In this document: positions 28,370 to 36,777 of the stretch, in pieces
Layout: each line of letters opens with the position of its first letter
How positions within the stretch are numbered: the stretch's first letter is position 1
Assembly: GCF_001748225.1 (NCBI RefSeq)
Contig: NZ_BDFE01000020.1
Coordinates: forward strand, 132,138 to 196,137
DNA from: Desulfoplanes formicivorans
GTDB taxonomy: Bacteria; Desulfobacterota; Desulfovibrionia; Desulfovibrionales; Desulfomicrobiaceae
Direction of reading: 5' to 3'
DNA: 64,000 nucleotides
The notes under the pieces: generated by a model
The model's input: only the letters and a program-made list of their open reading frames with translations
What the model was told of the DNA's origin: nothing
Database searches by the model: none
Made by a program: the position numbers and the translations under genes

Positions 28370-30214
28370 TCACGGATTCCCCCACAAGGGCACGCTCAGC
28401 AGCAAAGAAAGGGTTGCCCACATGATCAGGACCAGGGGAATGCCCACTTTCAGAAATTCCCCAAAGGTATATTCGCCGGCGTTCATGACAAGGAGGTTGG
28501 TCTTGTAGGCCATGGGAGTGGCAAAGCTCATGTTGGCTCCGAACAGGACGGCCAGGATGAAGGGTTCCGGGGGCAACCCCATCTGGCTGGCTATGGATGC
28601 GGCAATGGGTGTTCCTATGACTGCCGTGGCGTTGTTGGAAATGATGTTGGTGAAGATGGCCATGAGCATCATCAACGCGCTGGTAACCACGGCCGGAGAC
28701 GCGTTTCCGAAGATACTCACAAAGAGTGCTCCAAGATATGCGGCCCCGCCGGTGGTGAGCATGGCCGTTCCCAGGGCCAGGCTGGTCACGACAATGAGAA
28801 TGACCTGGGCACTGAGGGCGCGGGTTGCATCCCGCCAGCCAAGACAGCCGGTCATGATCATGAGCAGGGTACCGCACATGGCACTGATGGCGATGGGCAG
28901 GATATCCAGGGCCGAAATCGCGACAATGCCAATCATGATTCCCATGGCAATGGGTGCCTTGCGGGAATACGGGAGATCAACAATCGCATCCAGCACCATG
29001 ACGTCCTTGGTGGTTTTGATGGCGGCAATTCTGTCTCGGGGGCCCTGAACGAGAAGGATGTCCCCTGATTGCAGCCTGATGGTCTCAATCTTGTCCCGGG
29101 AACGCTGGAAGCGTTTTCCGGATCGATGCAGGGCAAGGGGCATCAATCCGTAGCGGTCCACAAAACCAGCGCTGTCCAGGGTGGTTGCGGCGAGTCGGGA
29201 ACCGGGAAAAATGGCGATTTCCGCGATTTGCTGATCGTCATCATGCAGGGGGTTATCGTCGTCAATGGGGGTGTCTTCTGATCCGGCCGGAAACAGGGTG
29301 CCCTGGAGGATTGTTTCGAATTCCTTGAGATTCTCCGGAGTATCGTCAATGACGAGATGATCGCCGGCCTGGAGGATGACGTCGGGCAGGAGCATGATGC
29401 CATTTCCCTCTCCCCGCTCCAAGGCAATGACGTGCATTTTGCCGTCGGTCAGGGACAGGGCCTTGGATAACGGTTTTCCCACAACCGGGCTGTCCTGGGT
29501 GATGGCCAGATGCGCCGTGAAGATGCGCGCCGAAGAGTCGCTGATGGCGAGTTTACGCTGGGGAAGAAGGCGGGGTGCGATGAGCCAGAGGTAGGCAATG
29601 CCGACACTGCCTGCCAGCGAGGCCGGAACGACAAAGTCGAACATGTTGAATTTTTCAAGGCCCATTTCAGCGGCCACCGCCACCACAAGGAGGTTGGTGG
29701 ACGTGCCTATGGTCGTGGTGGTTCCGCCAAGGAGAGTTGAAAATCCCATGGGCATGAGAATGGGGGCCGGGGAGGTGCCGGTTTTCAGGGAAACACTGAC
29801 AAGGACAGGAAGCAGGAGAACCACCACCGGAACGTTGTTGATGAACGCGCTGATGACCGCCCCGAGCAGCAGGGTCAGCAGAAGGGAGCCTTTTGGACTT
29901 TTGCGCCAGAGTTTCGCCAGGAACCTGCCGATGGGTTCCAGGGCTCCGGTGCGCAATATGCCGTGTCCGGCAATCATCAGCGAACAGACAGCGATCAAGG
30001 CTTCATTGCCAAAGCCGGTGAAGAAGTCGACGGCATGCAGGGTTTTTCCCTGGGCATGAAAGGGAAAAAGTTCGAACCCCACGGCAAGGGCCACGAGAAC
30101 GAACAGGCTTGAGGACTCCAGGGAGATGTTTTTCCGGCTGAAAAGCACAAGGGCCACGGCCGTCAGGGCCAGCACCGCCATGGCGTGCAGGTTGGGGGGT
30201 GGGGGAAATGGCAT
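28370..30214 (-). CDS. SLC13-type anion/Na+ transporter with two RCK_C (TrkA-C) domains
   Basis: Inner-membrane carrier, 614 residues. ATG 30214 has AAGGAGGG nearby. Ten or more spans occur in two blocks (about 8-200 and 415-614). Between them lie two cytoplasmic TrkA-C domains, about 215-300 (SPVVGKPLSKALSLTDGKMHVIALERG) and 315-400 (AATTLDSAGFVDRYGLMPLALHRSG). The signature TLLGGTTTTIGTSTNLLV in block one and TNIISNNATAVIGTPIA in block two are typical of SLC13/DASS carriers. Relatives of this layout move sulfate or dicarboxylates. Sulfate would fit a sulfate reducer, but substrate is not shown by the sequence. Confidence 0.85.
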   Translation of the reverse strand: MPFPPPPNLHAMAVLALTAVALVLFSRKNISLESSSLFVLVALAVGFELFPFHAQGKTLHAVDFFTGFGNEALIAVCSLMIAGHGILRTGALEPIGRFLAKLWRKSPKGSLLLTLLLGAVISAFINNVPVVVLLLPVLVSVSLKTGTSPAPILMPMGFSTLLGGTTTTIGTSTNLLVVAVAAEMGLEKFNMFDFVVPASLAGSVGIAYLWLIAPRLLPQRKLAISDSSARIFTAHLAITQDSPVVGKPLSKALSLTDGKMHVIALERGEGNGIMLLPDVILQAGDHLVIDDTPENLKEFETILQGTLFPAGSEDTPIDDDNPLHDDDQQIAEIAIFPGSRLAATTLDSAGFVDRYGLMPLALHRSGKRFQRSRDKIETIRLQSGDILLVQGPRDRIAAIKTTKDVMVLDAIVDLPYSRKAPIAMGIMIGIVAISALDILPIAISAMCGTLLMIMTGCLGWRDATRALSAQVILIVVTSLALGTAMLTTGGAAYLGALFVSIFGNASPAVVTSALMMLMAIFTNIISNNATAVIGTPIAASIASQMGLPPEPFILAVLFGANMSFATPMAYKTNLLVMNAGEYTFGEFLKVGIPLVLIMWATLSLLLSVPLWGNP

Positions 30215-30954
30215 CTTGCAGGCCCTCCTTGGCTGAAAACCTTGAGATGGTTGCTGCCAACGGATTGTTCAATTCTGCCTTTTGCCAGTCTGCCCTATCC
30301 TGTCAAAAAAAGTCCAGCCTCTTTTCCATGGGCACCGTGCTGTTGTGTCCACGCTGTTCGTTTGAGAGCAGGGTGTATTCCCATGAACAGCAGGCAGGGA
30401 GTACCGGAGTTACGAAAGTGAGCTGCTTGTGTTCCGTGTTTGGAGTTGATGGACATGGTACCGGTACCTTTGACTGAGAGCTCGTTCATTACTTCTACCG
30501 TTGCAAGGTATTCGGCCGTGTGCATATGAACTCATGTATTGGAGTTCTGAGCGGTTGGCTGGTCTGGAAAAAAATGGCGTTTTCTGGAAAACCGAATGGA
30601 TGCCCTTATGGGGTTTGCTGTGTGCCAGATTGCGTTCTCTGGTCGTTTGGAGAGGGTACGTTCTGTCAATTCATGTCAAACCAGTTTGAATTGTCTAATT
30701 TGGCTTGACATCTCTATTTCTCTAATATAGGCGTCTAACTTCAAACGGCATTTATAAGTTTGTGAGTAGCTATCGTGCTGAAAACTATGGCCCCACACAT
30801 GCTGGCTGATTGAGTTTCCCGAAATCTTCATACACCCATTGGGATGTAGAAGCGTTTGGTGGGTCTACATCCATATCAAAGGGGACATGCATGAATATGG
30901 AGTGCGATACATACCAAGCGGAAAGAGTATGTATGAAAATATGGAGACATCGTG
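30215..30954 (+). other. 740-base region upstream of the Feo operon
   Basis: No convincing gene: short frames here lack ribosome sites and protein-like composition. The right part is AT-rich and holds the dyads and promoter described at 30667-30731. The 230 bases between that promoter and feoA could be a long leader. Confidence 0.5.
30667..30731 (+). promoter_or_regulatory. Probable feo promoter with overlapping dyads
   Basis: TTGACA (30705-30710) is followed by TATAGG (30726-30731) at a short 15-base spacing. Upstream and overlapping are CAATTCA/TGAATTG (30667-30673 and 30687-30693), an inner TCAAA/TTTGA (30676-30680 and 30685-30689), and TGTCAAACCAG against TTGGCTTGACA (30674-30684 and 30700-30710, imperfect). 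Overlapping dyads before an iron-uptake operon suggest a Fur or DtxR-type operator. It does not match the classical Fur 19-mer closely. Confidence 0.45.
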
Positions 30955-31242
30955 ATGCAAAGACATTGTTGTTGTAAATGTGCGAGGAAGAATCACGTAC
31001 CAGGAGGCAAAGGCCTCTTCTTCCCTCTGGCAATAGCGGTGATTGGCGATCATGTACGTGTTGCAGCCATCAGGGGAGGAACGAGCTGCAAGGAACGTTT
31101 GTTCAGTATGGGAATTCAGCTTGAAGATGTTGTCCAGGTTGTTCAGTCCCGCCCAAATGGAGCGGTCCTGATTGCCAAGGGCGAAAACCGTTTGATGTTG
31201 GGAGGTGGTATGGCCCAGAAAATATTTGTCATTAAGGAGTGA
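30955..31242 (+). CDS. FeoA-domain protein with a Cys-rich N terminus
   Basis: 95 residues from ATG 30955 (GGAGA site upstream; a GTG one codon earlier is possible). Residues 1-12 read MQRHCCCKCARK, a cluster of four Cys and one His. A FeoA SH3-like domain follows from about residue 26: LAIAVIGDHVRVAAIRGG, CKERLFSMGIQLEDVVQVV and the closing LIAKGENRLMLGGGMAQKIFV. It is the first gene of the feo operon, 4 bases before the second feoA. FeoA proteins are small cytosolic partners of FeoB. The Cys cluster could bind iron or an Fe-S cluster, which is inference. Confidence 0.85.
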   Translation: MQRHCCCKCARKNHVPGGKGLFFPLAIAVIGDHVRVAAIRGGTSCKERLFSMGIQLEDVVQVVQSRPNGAVLIAKGENRLMLGGGMAQKIFVIKE

Positions 31243-31246
31243 TATT

Positions 31247-31486
31247 ATGGGAAAGACACTTGCTGACTTGGGGGTGGGAACGCGTGCCCGGGTGGTTGGT
31301 TTTGACAGAGGATCCAGGGACTATCGGAAGAAACTGCTGGCCATGGGGTTGATCAAGGGAACGGAGTTTATGGTCCACCGGGTGGCACCCATGGGTGATC
31401 CCATTGAGATTGAGGTAAGGGGTTATAATTTGAGCCTGCGAAAACATGAAGCCGTAACGCTGACAGTGGAGGGTGTGTCATCATGA
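31247..31486 (+). CDS. feoA: FeoA ferrous iron transport protein
   Basis: 79-residue classical FeoA: MGKTLADLGVGTRARVVGF, KLLAMGLIKGTEFMVHRVAPMGDPIEIEVRGYNLSLRKHEA, the standard SH3-like pattern. ATG 31247 follows AAGGAGTGATATT. Its stop overlaps feoB by 4 bases, so translation is coupled. Confidence 0.95.
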   Translation: MGKTLADLGVGTRARVVGFDRGSRDYRKKLLAMGLIKGTEFMVHRVAPMGDPIEIEVRGYNLSLRKHEAVTLTVEGVSS

Positions 31487-33825
31487 GTGATTTTACCATA
31501 GGTGTAGTCGGCAATCCCAATTGCGGAAAGACTACCCTTTTCAATGCCTTGACCGGAGCAAAACAACGCATTGGCAATTGGCCGGGGGTAACGGTTGACA
31601 GAAAAACCGGGGTGTACACCCATAACAACCACACCATTGATGTGGTTGATACCCCCGGCATCTATTCCCTTTCTGCCTCCTCTGTGGATGAGGAAGTGGC
31701 ACGAGATTATGTTCTTTCCAAAGAGGCGGATCTCATCGTCAATATTGTGGATGCCTCCAATCTGGAGAGAAACCTCTATTTGACCAGCCAACTCATGGAA
31801 ATGCGGGTTCCCCTTCTTGTTGCCCTGAACATGATGGACATTGCCGAGGACAGGCTCATCAAGATTGATGTTGAGGGGTTGTCTCGCCAGTTGGGCTGCC
31901 CGGTGATCCCCATGGTTCTTCCCAAGGGTCGGGGGGTTGTGGAACTCAAGGATGCCATTGATGCGGAAGTTACCAAACCCAGGACCACTCCTGCGGCATC
32001 TGTCACCCATGCGGTTGAAGTTGAGGAGGGCGTGTTGGAACTCCTGCCTCTGGTGGAGCAGACTGCAGGGGCAAAAGGCTGGGATCCCAAGTGGATGGCC
32101 GTCAAGATACTTGAAAGGGATGAGCAAATCATGGCGGCCGCTTCTGAGGATGCTGTCAGCAGGGCACTGGAGTTACAGCGTAGTATTGAAGACAAAACAG
32201 AAGACGATCTGGATATTCTGATCGCTTCTGCCCATTACGGATTTATCAACTGGCTGACCAGGGATACGGTGAGCAAGAAAGGGGAGATCCAGGCATCTGT
32301 CTCGGATAAAATAGATGGGGTTGTTCTCAACCGGGTTTTCGGTATCCCCATTTTTCTTTTGGCCATGTACCTGATGTTCATGTTCACCATTAACCTGGGT
32401 GGAGCCTTTATTGATTTTTTTGATCAATTGGCCGGAGCCCTTTTTGTGGATGGGTTGGGGAATCTGCTTGCCTCGGTGGGCGTACCTGTATGGCTGAAAA
32501 CCATACTGGCCAACGGTGTTGGGGGCGGTATTCAGACCATGGCCACCTTTATTCCGCCCATTGGGTTCATGTTTCTTTTTCTCTCTTTTCTCGAAGATTC
32601 CGGGTACATGGCACGAGCAGCCTTTGTGATGGATCGTTTCATGCGGGTTATCGGTCTTCCCGGGAAATCCTTCATCCCCATGCTGGTGGGATTTGGTTGT
32701 AATGTTCCGGCCATCATGGCCACCAGAACCCTGGAAAACCAACGTGACCGGACACTGACCATCATGATGAACCCGTTCATGTCCTGCGGCGCCAGACTGC
32801 CGGTTTATGCCCTGTTTGCTGCAGCCTTTTTCCCTTCGGGCGGCCAGAATCTGGTTTTTCTCCTCTATCTCATCGGCATAGCCTTTGCGGTTCTTACGGG
32901 ACTTATCCTGAAGAACACCTTGCTCAAGGGAGAGATCACACCTTTTGTCATGGAGTTGCCCCCGTATCATGTACCCACAGTCAAGGCTGTTCTTCTGCGG
33001 ACCTACGACCGGCTGCAAACCTTTTTGTTCAAGGCTGGCAGGGTGTTGATACCAGTCATTGTTGTGCTGGCATTTTTGAATTCTCTGGGTGTGGACGGAA
33101 CCTTTGGGAATGAAGATACGCCCAATTCAGCCCTTTCTTCCGTGAGCAGAACCATAACACCGGCCTTGTATCCCATGGGGGTAACCGATGAGAACTGGCC
33201 GGCAACAGTGGGCATATTTACCGGTATCTTTGCCAAGGAAGCCGTTGTTGGCACCCTGAATTCCCTGTACAACGGGATGGATGTTGCAGCAGCCGGCGAA
33301 GCCAATGGGGGGGAAGAGGCCGAAGATGATCCCGGCTTCTGGGATGCCATTGGTGCTTCCTTTGCCACCATTCCTGCCAATCTTTCGGATCTGGCCGGGA
33401 CGGTCCTGGACCCCCTGGGGCTGTCCATAGGCGACGTGTCCGATAAAGAGGCGGTTGCCCAGGAAATGGAGGTCAGCGTGGGCACCTTTGGCTCCATGGT
33501 GACCCTGTTTGGCTCCAAAGTGGCCGCTTTTGCCTACCTGCTCTTCATTCTGCTTTATTTTCCGTGCAGTGCAGCCATTGCCGCCGTGTACCGGGAAACA
33601 AACCTCAACTGGACGCTGTTTTCAGGCTTCTGGACCACGTTTCTGGCCTACTTTGCCGCCACAATGTTTTACCAGGTGGCAACCTTTGCCAGCCACCCCG
33701 CGCATTCCCTGATGTGGATCGTGGGTGACCTGTTGGCTCTGGGAATTGTTGTGGCCATCATGAAAGCCCTGGGTGCCAGGGACAAATGTGTTGTTTCTCC
33801 CTTCAGGGCCGCTGCAAAAGCTTAA
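31483..33825 (+). CDS. feoB: FeoB ferrous iron transporter
   Basis: Inner-membrane Fe(II) importer with an N-terminal G protein, 780 residues. G1 is GNPNCGKTTLFN (about 9-20). The switch region is QRIGNWPGVTVDRKTG, G3 is VDTPGIYSL and G4 is NMMD. The helical GDI domain runs to about 280. The membrane part has the Gate motifs NGVGGGIQTMATFIPPIGFMF and the second copy near NWPATVGIFTGIFAKEAVVG; the conserved Cys in GFGCNVPAIMATRT is present. It sits in feoA-feoA-feoB-feoC order. Confidence 0.97.
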   Translation: MSDFTIGVVGNPNCGKTTLFNALTGAKQRIGNWPGVTVDRKTGVYTHNNHTIDVVDTPGIYSLSASSVDEEVARDYVLSKEADLIVNIVDASNLERNLYLTSQLMEMRVPLLVALNMMDIAEDRLIKIDVEGLSRQLGCPVIPMVLPKGRGVVELKDAIDAEVTKPRTTPAASVTHAVEVEEGVLELLPLVEQTAGAKGWDPKWMAVKILERDEQIMAAASEDAVSRALELQRSIEDKTEDDLDILIASAHYGFINWLTRDTVSKKGEIQASVSDKIDGVVLNRVFGIPIFLLAMYLMFMFTINLGGAFIDFFDQLAGALFVDGLGNLLASVGVPVWLKTILANGVGGGIQTMATFIPPIGFMFLFLSFLEDSGYMARAAFVMDRFMRVIGLPGKSFIPMLVGFGCNVPAIMATRTLENQRDRTLTIMMNPFMSCGARLPVYALFAAAFFPSGGQNLVFLLYLIGIAFAVLTGLILKNTLLKGEITPFVMELPPYHVPTVKAVLLRTYDRLQTFLFKAGRVLIPVIVVLAFLNSLGVDGTFGNEDTPNSALSSVSRTITPALYPMGVTDENWPATVGIFTGIFAKEAVVGTLNSLYNGMDVAAAGEANGGEEAEDDPGFWDAIGASFATIPANLSDLAGTVLDPLGLSIGDVSDKEAVAQEMEVSVGTFGSMVTLFGSKVAAFAYLLFILLYFPCSAAIAAVYRETNLNWTLFSGFWTTFLAYFAATMFYQVATFASHPAHSLMWIVGDLLALGIVVAIMKALGARDKCVVSPFRAAAKA

Positions 33826-33893
33826 TTCCGTTATATGACAAGAGCGGGCATGAGGCTTACGCCCTTGTTTCCCTTTTATTAAAGGATATCACC

Positions 33894-34115
33894 ATGACTC
33901 CTATTGAAATCCGAAAATATCTTCAGGAAAGAAAACTGGCCACATTGCACGATATTGCCCTCCATTTCAGGATGCCGGCACAAGCTATTATTCCCATGCT
34001 TGAATTATGGGTGGACAAGGGTAAGGTCAGAAAGCATTCGGGGAAACTGGGATGTGCAAAAGGATGCTGCAAGTGTGATCCTGCCACCATAGAGACCTAT
34101 GAATGGCTCTCTTGA
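33894..34115 (+). CDS. FeoC-like winged-helix protein
   Basis: 73 residues from ATG 33894, 69 bases after feoB, with AAAGGA upstream. The helix-turn-helix part is MTPIEIRKYLQERKLATLHDIALHFRMPAQAIIPMLELWVDKGKVRKH. The C-terminal GCAKGCCKCDP supplies four Cys, as in FeoC proteins that hold an Fe-S cluster and tune FeoB turnover. Position and architecture fit FeoC; sequence similarity is short. Confidence 0.85.
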   Translation: MTPIEIRKYLQERKLATLHDIALHFRMPAQAIIPMLELWVDKGKVRKHSGKLGCAKGCCKCDPATIETYEWLS

Positions 34116-34404
34116 ATCTCCTGCATGTCTGGGACGTCATTTCCCCACGTGATGCTGGAGAGAATCGGATCTGACAGGTGAGGCAGGATGCTGGTTGAAC
34201 GAACCAAATTTTTTTCATCTGCGAGTTAGATCTATAAAACAAAAACCGTTTTGCGTGGTTTTGAAACCGGTTTGATTCATCTCCCCGGATGCAAGCGGTT
34301 GTGAGACCATGAGGATGCATACCTGGTGGCTGCGGCCAGCTCCGGGAAATAACGACATCTGTTTATGGCCCCTGGGCGTATGCACCAAGGGCAGGGAGAA
34401 GAGC

Positions 34405-34569
34405 ATGAAACTGGAAAAAAGTCGTCAGGAATTGGATTGGCTCAAGGTTATCAAAGGGAGACAATGCGGTTATCTCAATTGTCGCTCCAGGTTGGGCAAA
34501 AGTTCTGTTTCCGGGGAAATAGACCGCATGCTTCGATCCAGAGATGGGGGCCCCAAGGAACAGTCATGA
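34405..34569 (+). CDS. Possible small protein, 54 residues
   Basis: Open frame from ATG 34405 behind an AGGGAGAAG site: MKLEKSRQELDWLKVIKGRQ and a basic remainder. Not recognised. It is supported by the ribosome site and by sitting in line with the feo genes; a chance frame is quite possible. The preceding 289 bases (34116-34404) show nothing I can name. Confidence 0.3.
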   Translation: MKLEKSRQELDWLKVIKGRQCGYLNCRSRLGKSSVSGEIDRMLRSRDGGPKEQS

Positions 34570-34646
34570 CCCGTGTCATGTTTCTGTACTCTCCGAAAAG
34601 CCATAATGCATTGCATGAAACAGATAATTTTCAAGGAGCATCTGCA

Positions 34647-35036
34647 ATGAGTTCGATGTTTTCCATTGCGCATCGCACCCGTCACGGTAATGTGCATATC
34701 AGCCCCCAAGGGGTTTTTGATGGGAATTGCGCCCGGGAATTGATCCATCTCATTGGTCATCTGTACAAGGGAACCGGACGGATTTTTATTGATACCCACC
34801 GGATTGATACCTTGTGCCCTTTGGCATGCCATACCTTCAAAACCAGTATGGATCTGAAGACCATGGGCCCGGGCAGGTTGTATTTCAAAGGGCCCAATGG
34901 GTTCAAATTGGCTCCCCATGGAAGTCGGGTCCTTGTGGTTTCCCGGGATGCGAAAAAAAACAAACGTTTCAAAAAGATCAGAACCATGGTGTGCAGGACA
35001 TGCCCGAAGAACATGGCTGGTGCCATGGAGGAATGA
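34647..35036 (+). CDS. STAS-like protein with a C-terminal CxxC, downstream of feo
   Basis: 129 residues from ATG 34647, preceded by AAGGAGCA. The core GNVHISPQGVFDGNCARELI followed by GTGRIFIDTHRIDTLCPLA has the strand-helix rhythm of STAS (anti-anti-sigma-like) domains. The tail is basic and contains MVCRTCPKN. There is no signal peptide or membrane span. Its stop overlaps the start of the next Cys-rich gene. I believe small genes of this shape occur near feo genes in other Desulfovibrio relatives, but this is recollection; a role in iron handling is inferred from position. Confidence 0.6.
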   Translation: MSSMFSIAHRTRHGNVHISPQGVFDGNCARELIHLIGHLYKGTGRIFIDTHRIDTLCPLACHTFKTSMDLKTMGPGRLYFKGPNGFKLAPHGSRVLVVSRDAKKNKRFKKIRTMVCRTCPKNMAGAMEE

Positions 35037-35344
35037 TGAGCAGGTTTGATGATCAATGGATCCGTGTGGAGATGCGAGCGGATGTGCTGCAGGATCTCAT
35101 GGCCAAGAGTCAGGCATGTGCTGCGGATTTTCGCTGCCTGGATGCCAGGAGCAAGGAATCTCTTTGGCGTTTGTGTCTGGATAGTTGCAGGACATGCAGG
35201 TGTCCCAAAAGAAACGCAAGGGGCTCATACTCCACCTGCGGGAACACCAGATGCAACATCAAGCATTTTTTAACCAAATGGGGTTCTGCCGAGAACAAGG
35301 AGGGGGCTCAGGGTGGTTTTTCGTGGAGCAATACAGACAAATGA
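35036..35344 (+). CDS. Small Cys-rich protein downstream of feo
   Basis: 102 residues from ATG 35036 (GGAGG at 35028-35032; ATG 35033 is also possible). The start overlaps the previous stop (TGA at 35034-35036). The middle carries eight Cys in a short span, including LCLDSCRTCRCPKRN and STCGNTRCN. The arrangement suggests a metal or Fe-S binding module. No family is recognised. A second frame (35185-35415) overlaps its 3' half but has a poorer start. Confidence 0.5.
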   Translation: MSRFDDQWIRVEMRADVLQDLMAKSQACAADFRCLDARSKESLWRLCLDSCRTCRCPKRNARGSYSTCGNTRCNIKHFLTKWGSAENKEGAQGGFSWSNTDK

Positions 35345-35377
35345 TTTTTGGCCAGCTCATGGCCGGCAAGGTAGTGC

Positions 35378-36064
35378 ATGATGACAATGAATCTTCAGCC
35401 TGCAAACAGGCTTGACTGTCAAAATCTTCAGGACTTCAGGGATTGTCCCGCCATAAATGCCTGTTCAGGCATGGTGCACGATTTTGCCGAGTCCCTTGGG
35501 CTGGCTCTGGATGCCCGGGATGAAAATACCCATGACCATTCCAGACAGGTGGCCGAAACGGCCCTACTGCTGGTCAAGGGGCTGGGATTGGACAGATCCA
35601 GGGCCGAACTCATCCATGTTGCCGGTCATTTGCATGATATTGGTAAGATGGGATTGCCCGACAGTATTTTGAAAAAGCAAGGGGCCCTCAACGATGAAGA
35701 GTGGCGAATCATGAAGACCCATCCGGTCATTGGGGCCCGAATCGTTGCCCCCATTAAGGTATTCCAGGGAAAAAACAGCATTCAGGCCATCATCCTTCAC
35801 CATCACGAACGGTACGACGGCAAGGGCTATCCCTGTGGCATCCGTGGGGACAAGGTTCCCCTGGGTGCCCGGGTTATTGCCGTGGCCGAGGCACTGTCTG
35901 CCATGATCCAGAATCGTCCGTATCGTCAGGGCATGACTTTTGAGGATGCCGCTATAGAAATTTTTAATAATACGGGAAAGCAGCTCTGCCCCATTGTAGT
36001 CAATGCCTTTGCCAGAAATATGGAGAAAATACATGATTATTATGCGCCTAAAAATATGACTTGA
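35378..36064 (+). CDS. HD-GYP domain protein (putative c-di-GMP phosphodiesterase)
   Basis: 228 residues with ATG codons at 35378, 35381 and 35387; the exact start is uncertain. The HD motif is GHLHDIGKMGLPD (H86-D87), the HHE segment is ILHHHERYDGKGYP (141-152), and the GYP triplet is intact. There is no receiver or sensor domain, so it is a near-minimal HD-GYP enzyme. It would hydrolyse cyclic di-GMP in the cytoplasm. An iron ligand from the HD-GYP site is known in the family, an interesting link to the feo neighbours, but this is inference. Confidence 0.88.
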   Translation: MMTMNLQPANRLDCQNLQDFRDCPAINACSGMVHDFAESLGLALDARDENTHDHSRQVAETALLLVKGLGLDRSRAELIHVAGHLHDIGKMGLPDSILKKQGALNDEEWRIMKTHPVIGARIVAPIKVFQGKNSIQAIILHHHERYDGKGYPCGIRGDKVPLGARVIAVAEALSAMIQNRPYRQGMTFEDAAIEIFNNTGKQLCPIVVNAFARNMEKIHDYYAPKNMT

Positions 36065-36405
36065 GATGTATTTATTCCATAAGATGGCTTATTTTATCTA
36101 TCTGTAATAATGGTATTTTGTAAATGCAAATAATAGGAAGATATATTAAGGAGTGTATCCGAAAAACAGTATTCTATTTTTGTCGGATGCATCATTTATA
36201 GATAATGTTACTATCACGTTGATAGTGCTGCCTTACAGGTTACGATATAAGGCGAAACAAGTGAAGGCACGACCAAAATCATATGATACGATATTGGTCG
36301 TGCCTTTTTGGTTGCAATATTTTGGATTCTTTAAATAATGTATTTCGAGGCATTGTTGTTCAAAAATTTCAACAAACCATAATTAGCAAAAGGAGAGAAA
36401 ATCCA
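36065..36405 (+). other. AT-rich intergenic region with dyads
   Basis: Strongly AT-rich compared with flanking genes. It contains an imperfect hairpin near 36156-36189 (TATCCGAAAAACAG against TTTTTGTCGGAT), a perfect ACTATCA/TGATAGT dyad (36210-36216 and 36220-36226), and the terminator at 36264-36309. No gene is supported. The dyads could be operators for the downstream genes. Confidence 0.5.
36264..36309 (+). terminator. Rho-independent terminator
   Basis: AAGGCACGACCAA (36264-36276) and TTGGTCGTGCCTT (36294-36306) are perfect complements, with TTTTT at 36305-36309. It lies 200 bases after the HD-GYP gene. Confidence 0.9.
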
Positions 36406-36562
36406 ATGAAAAAAATGCATGATGTTCGTATGTGTGATGATGTGCGGAATAGTATGCCTGGCACTTGCTTTCGCCGGATGGGTGGATACCAATGACCTGA
36501 TGCAGGAGATTCAGGCCATCAAGAACCGGATGCAGGAATTGGAGATGAGTAGTCTTCCCTAG
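36406..36562 (+). pseudogene. Broken secreted-protein gene fragment with a frame break in an A7 run
   Basis: AAAGGAGAGAAAATCC precedes ATG 36406, a strong start. Read as is, the frame closes after 29 poor-quality codons. The seven A residues at 36409-36415 hold the problem: with six, the frame would give MKKCMMFVCVMMCGIVCLA followed by LAFAGWVDTNDL, a good signal peptide, then MQEIQAIKNRMQELE, a heptad-like segment, and stop at 36560-36562. Such signal peptide plus short coiled coil starts many outer-membrane porins. Nothing porin-like follows the stop. It is therefore a truncated remnant, or a very small secreted peptide controlled by slippage. Confidence 0.5.
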
Positions 36563-36777
36563 GGGATCATTGGGGAAGATATGCATTCAAGTACCCTAGA
36601 AAGACACCCGTTGACCGTCATATAGATCCAGGGCATATTCTCCGCTCTGACTTCCTGGAATCGTTGGGTAATTGCGAGTTGACGATTTGTCGTCCTGATG
36701 CTGATGAGCATTCCGCATTAACAGAAACAAGGCAACCTTTGTCTTTGCATTATATTTTCAAGAGGTGTGTCTTTTCC

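Noticed and set aside
35185-35415. 76-codon frame overlapping the Cys-rich gene
   Set aside because: Starts inside the coding part of the Cys-rich gene; poorer start. The Cys-rich frame with GGAGG and stop/start overlap is preferred.
33786-36064. Search for further in-frame TGA selenocysteine codons in the Cys-rich genes
   Set aside because: Continuations past the TGA stops of the FeoC-like and Cys-rich genes give no conserved sequence and soon hit other stops.
36153-36338. 61-codon frame in the AT-rich region
   Set aside because: Runs through the terminator at 36264-36309 and has no support beyond a GGAG before it.
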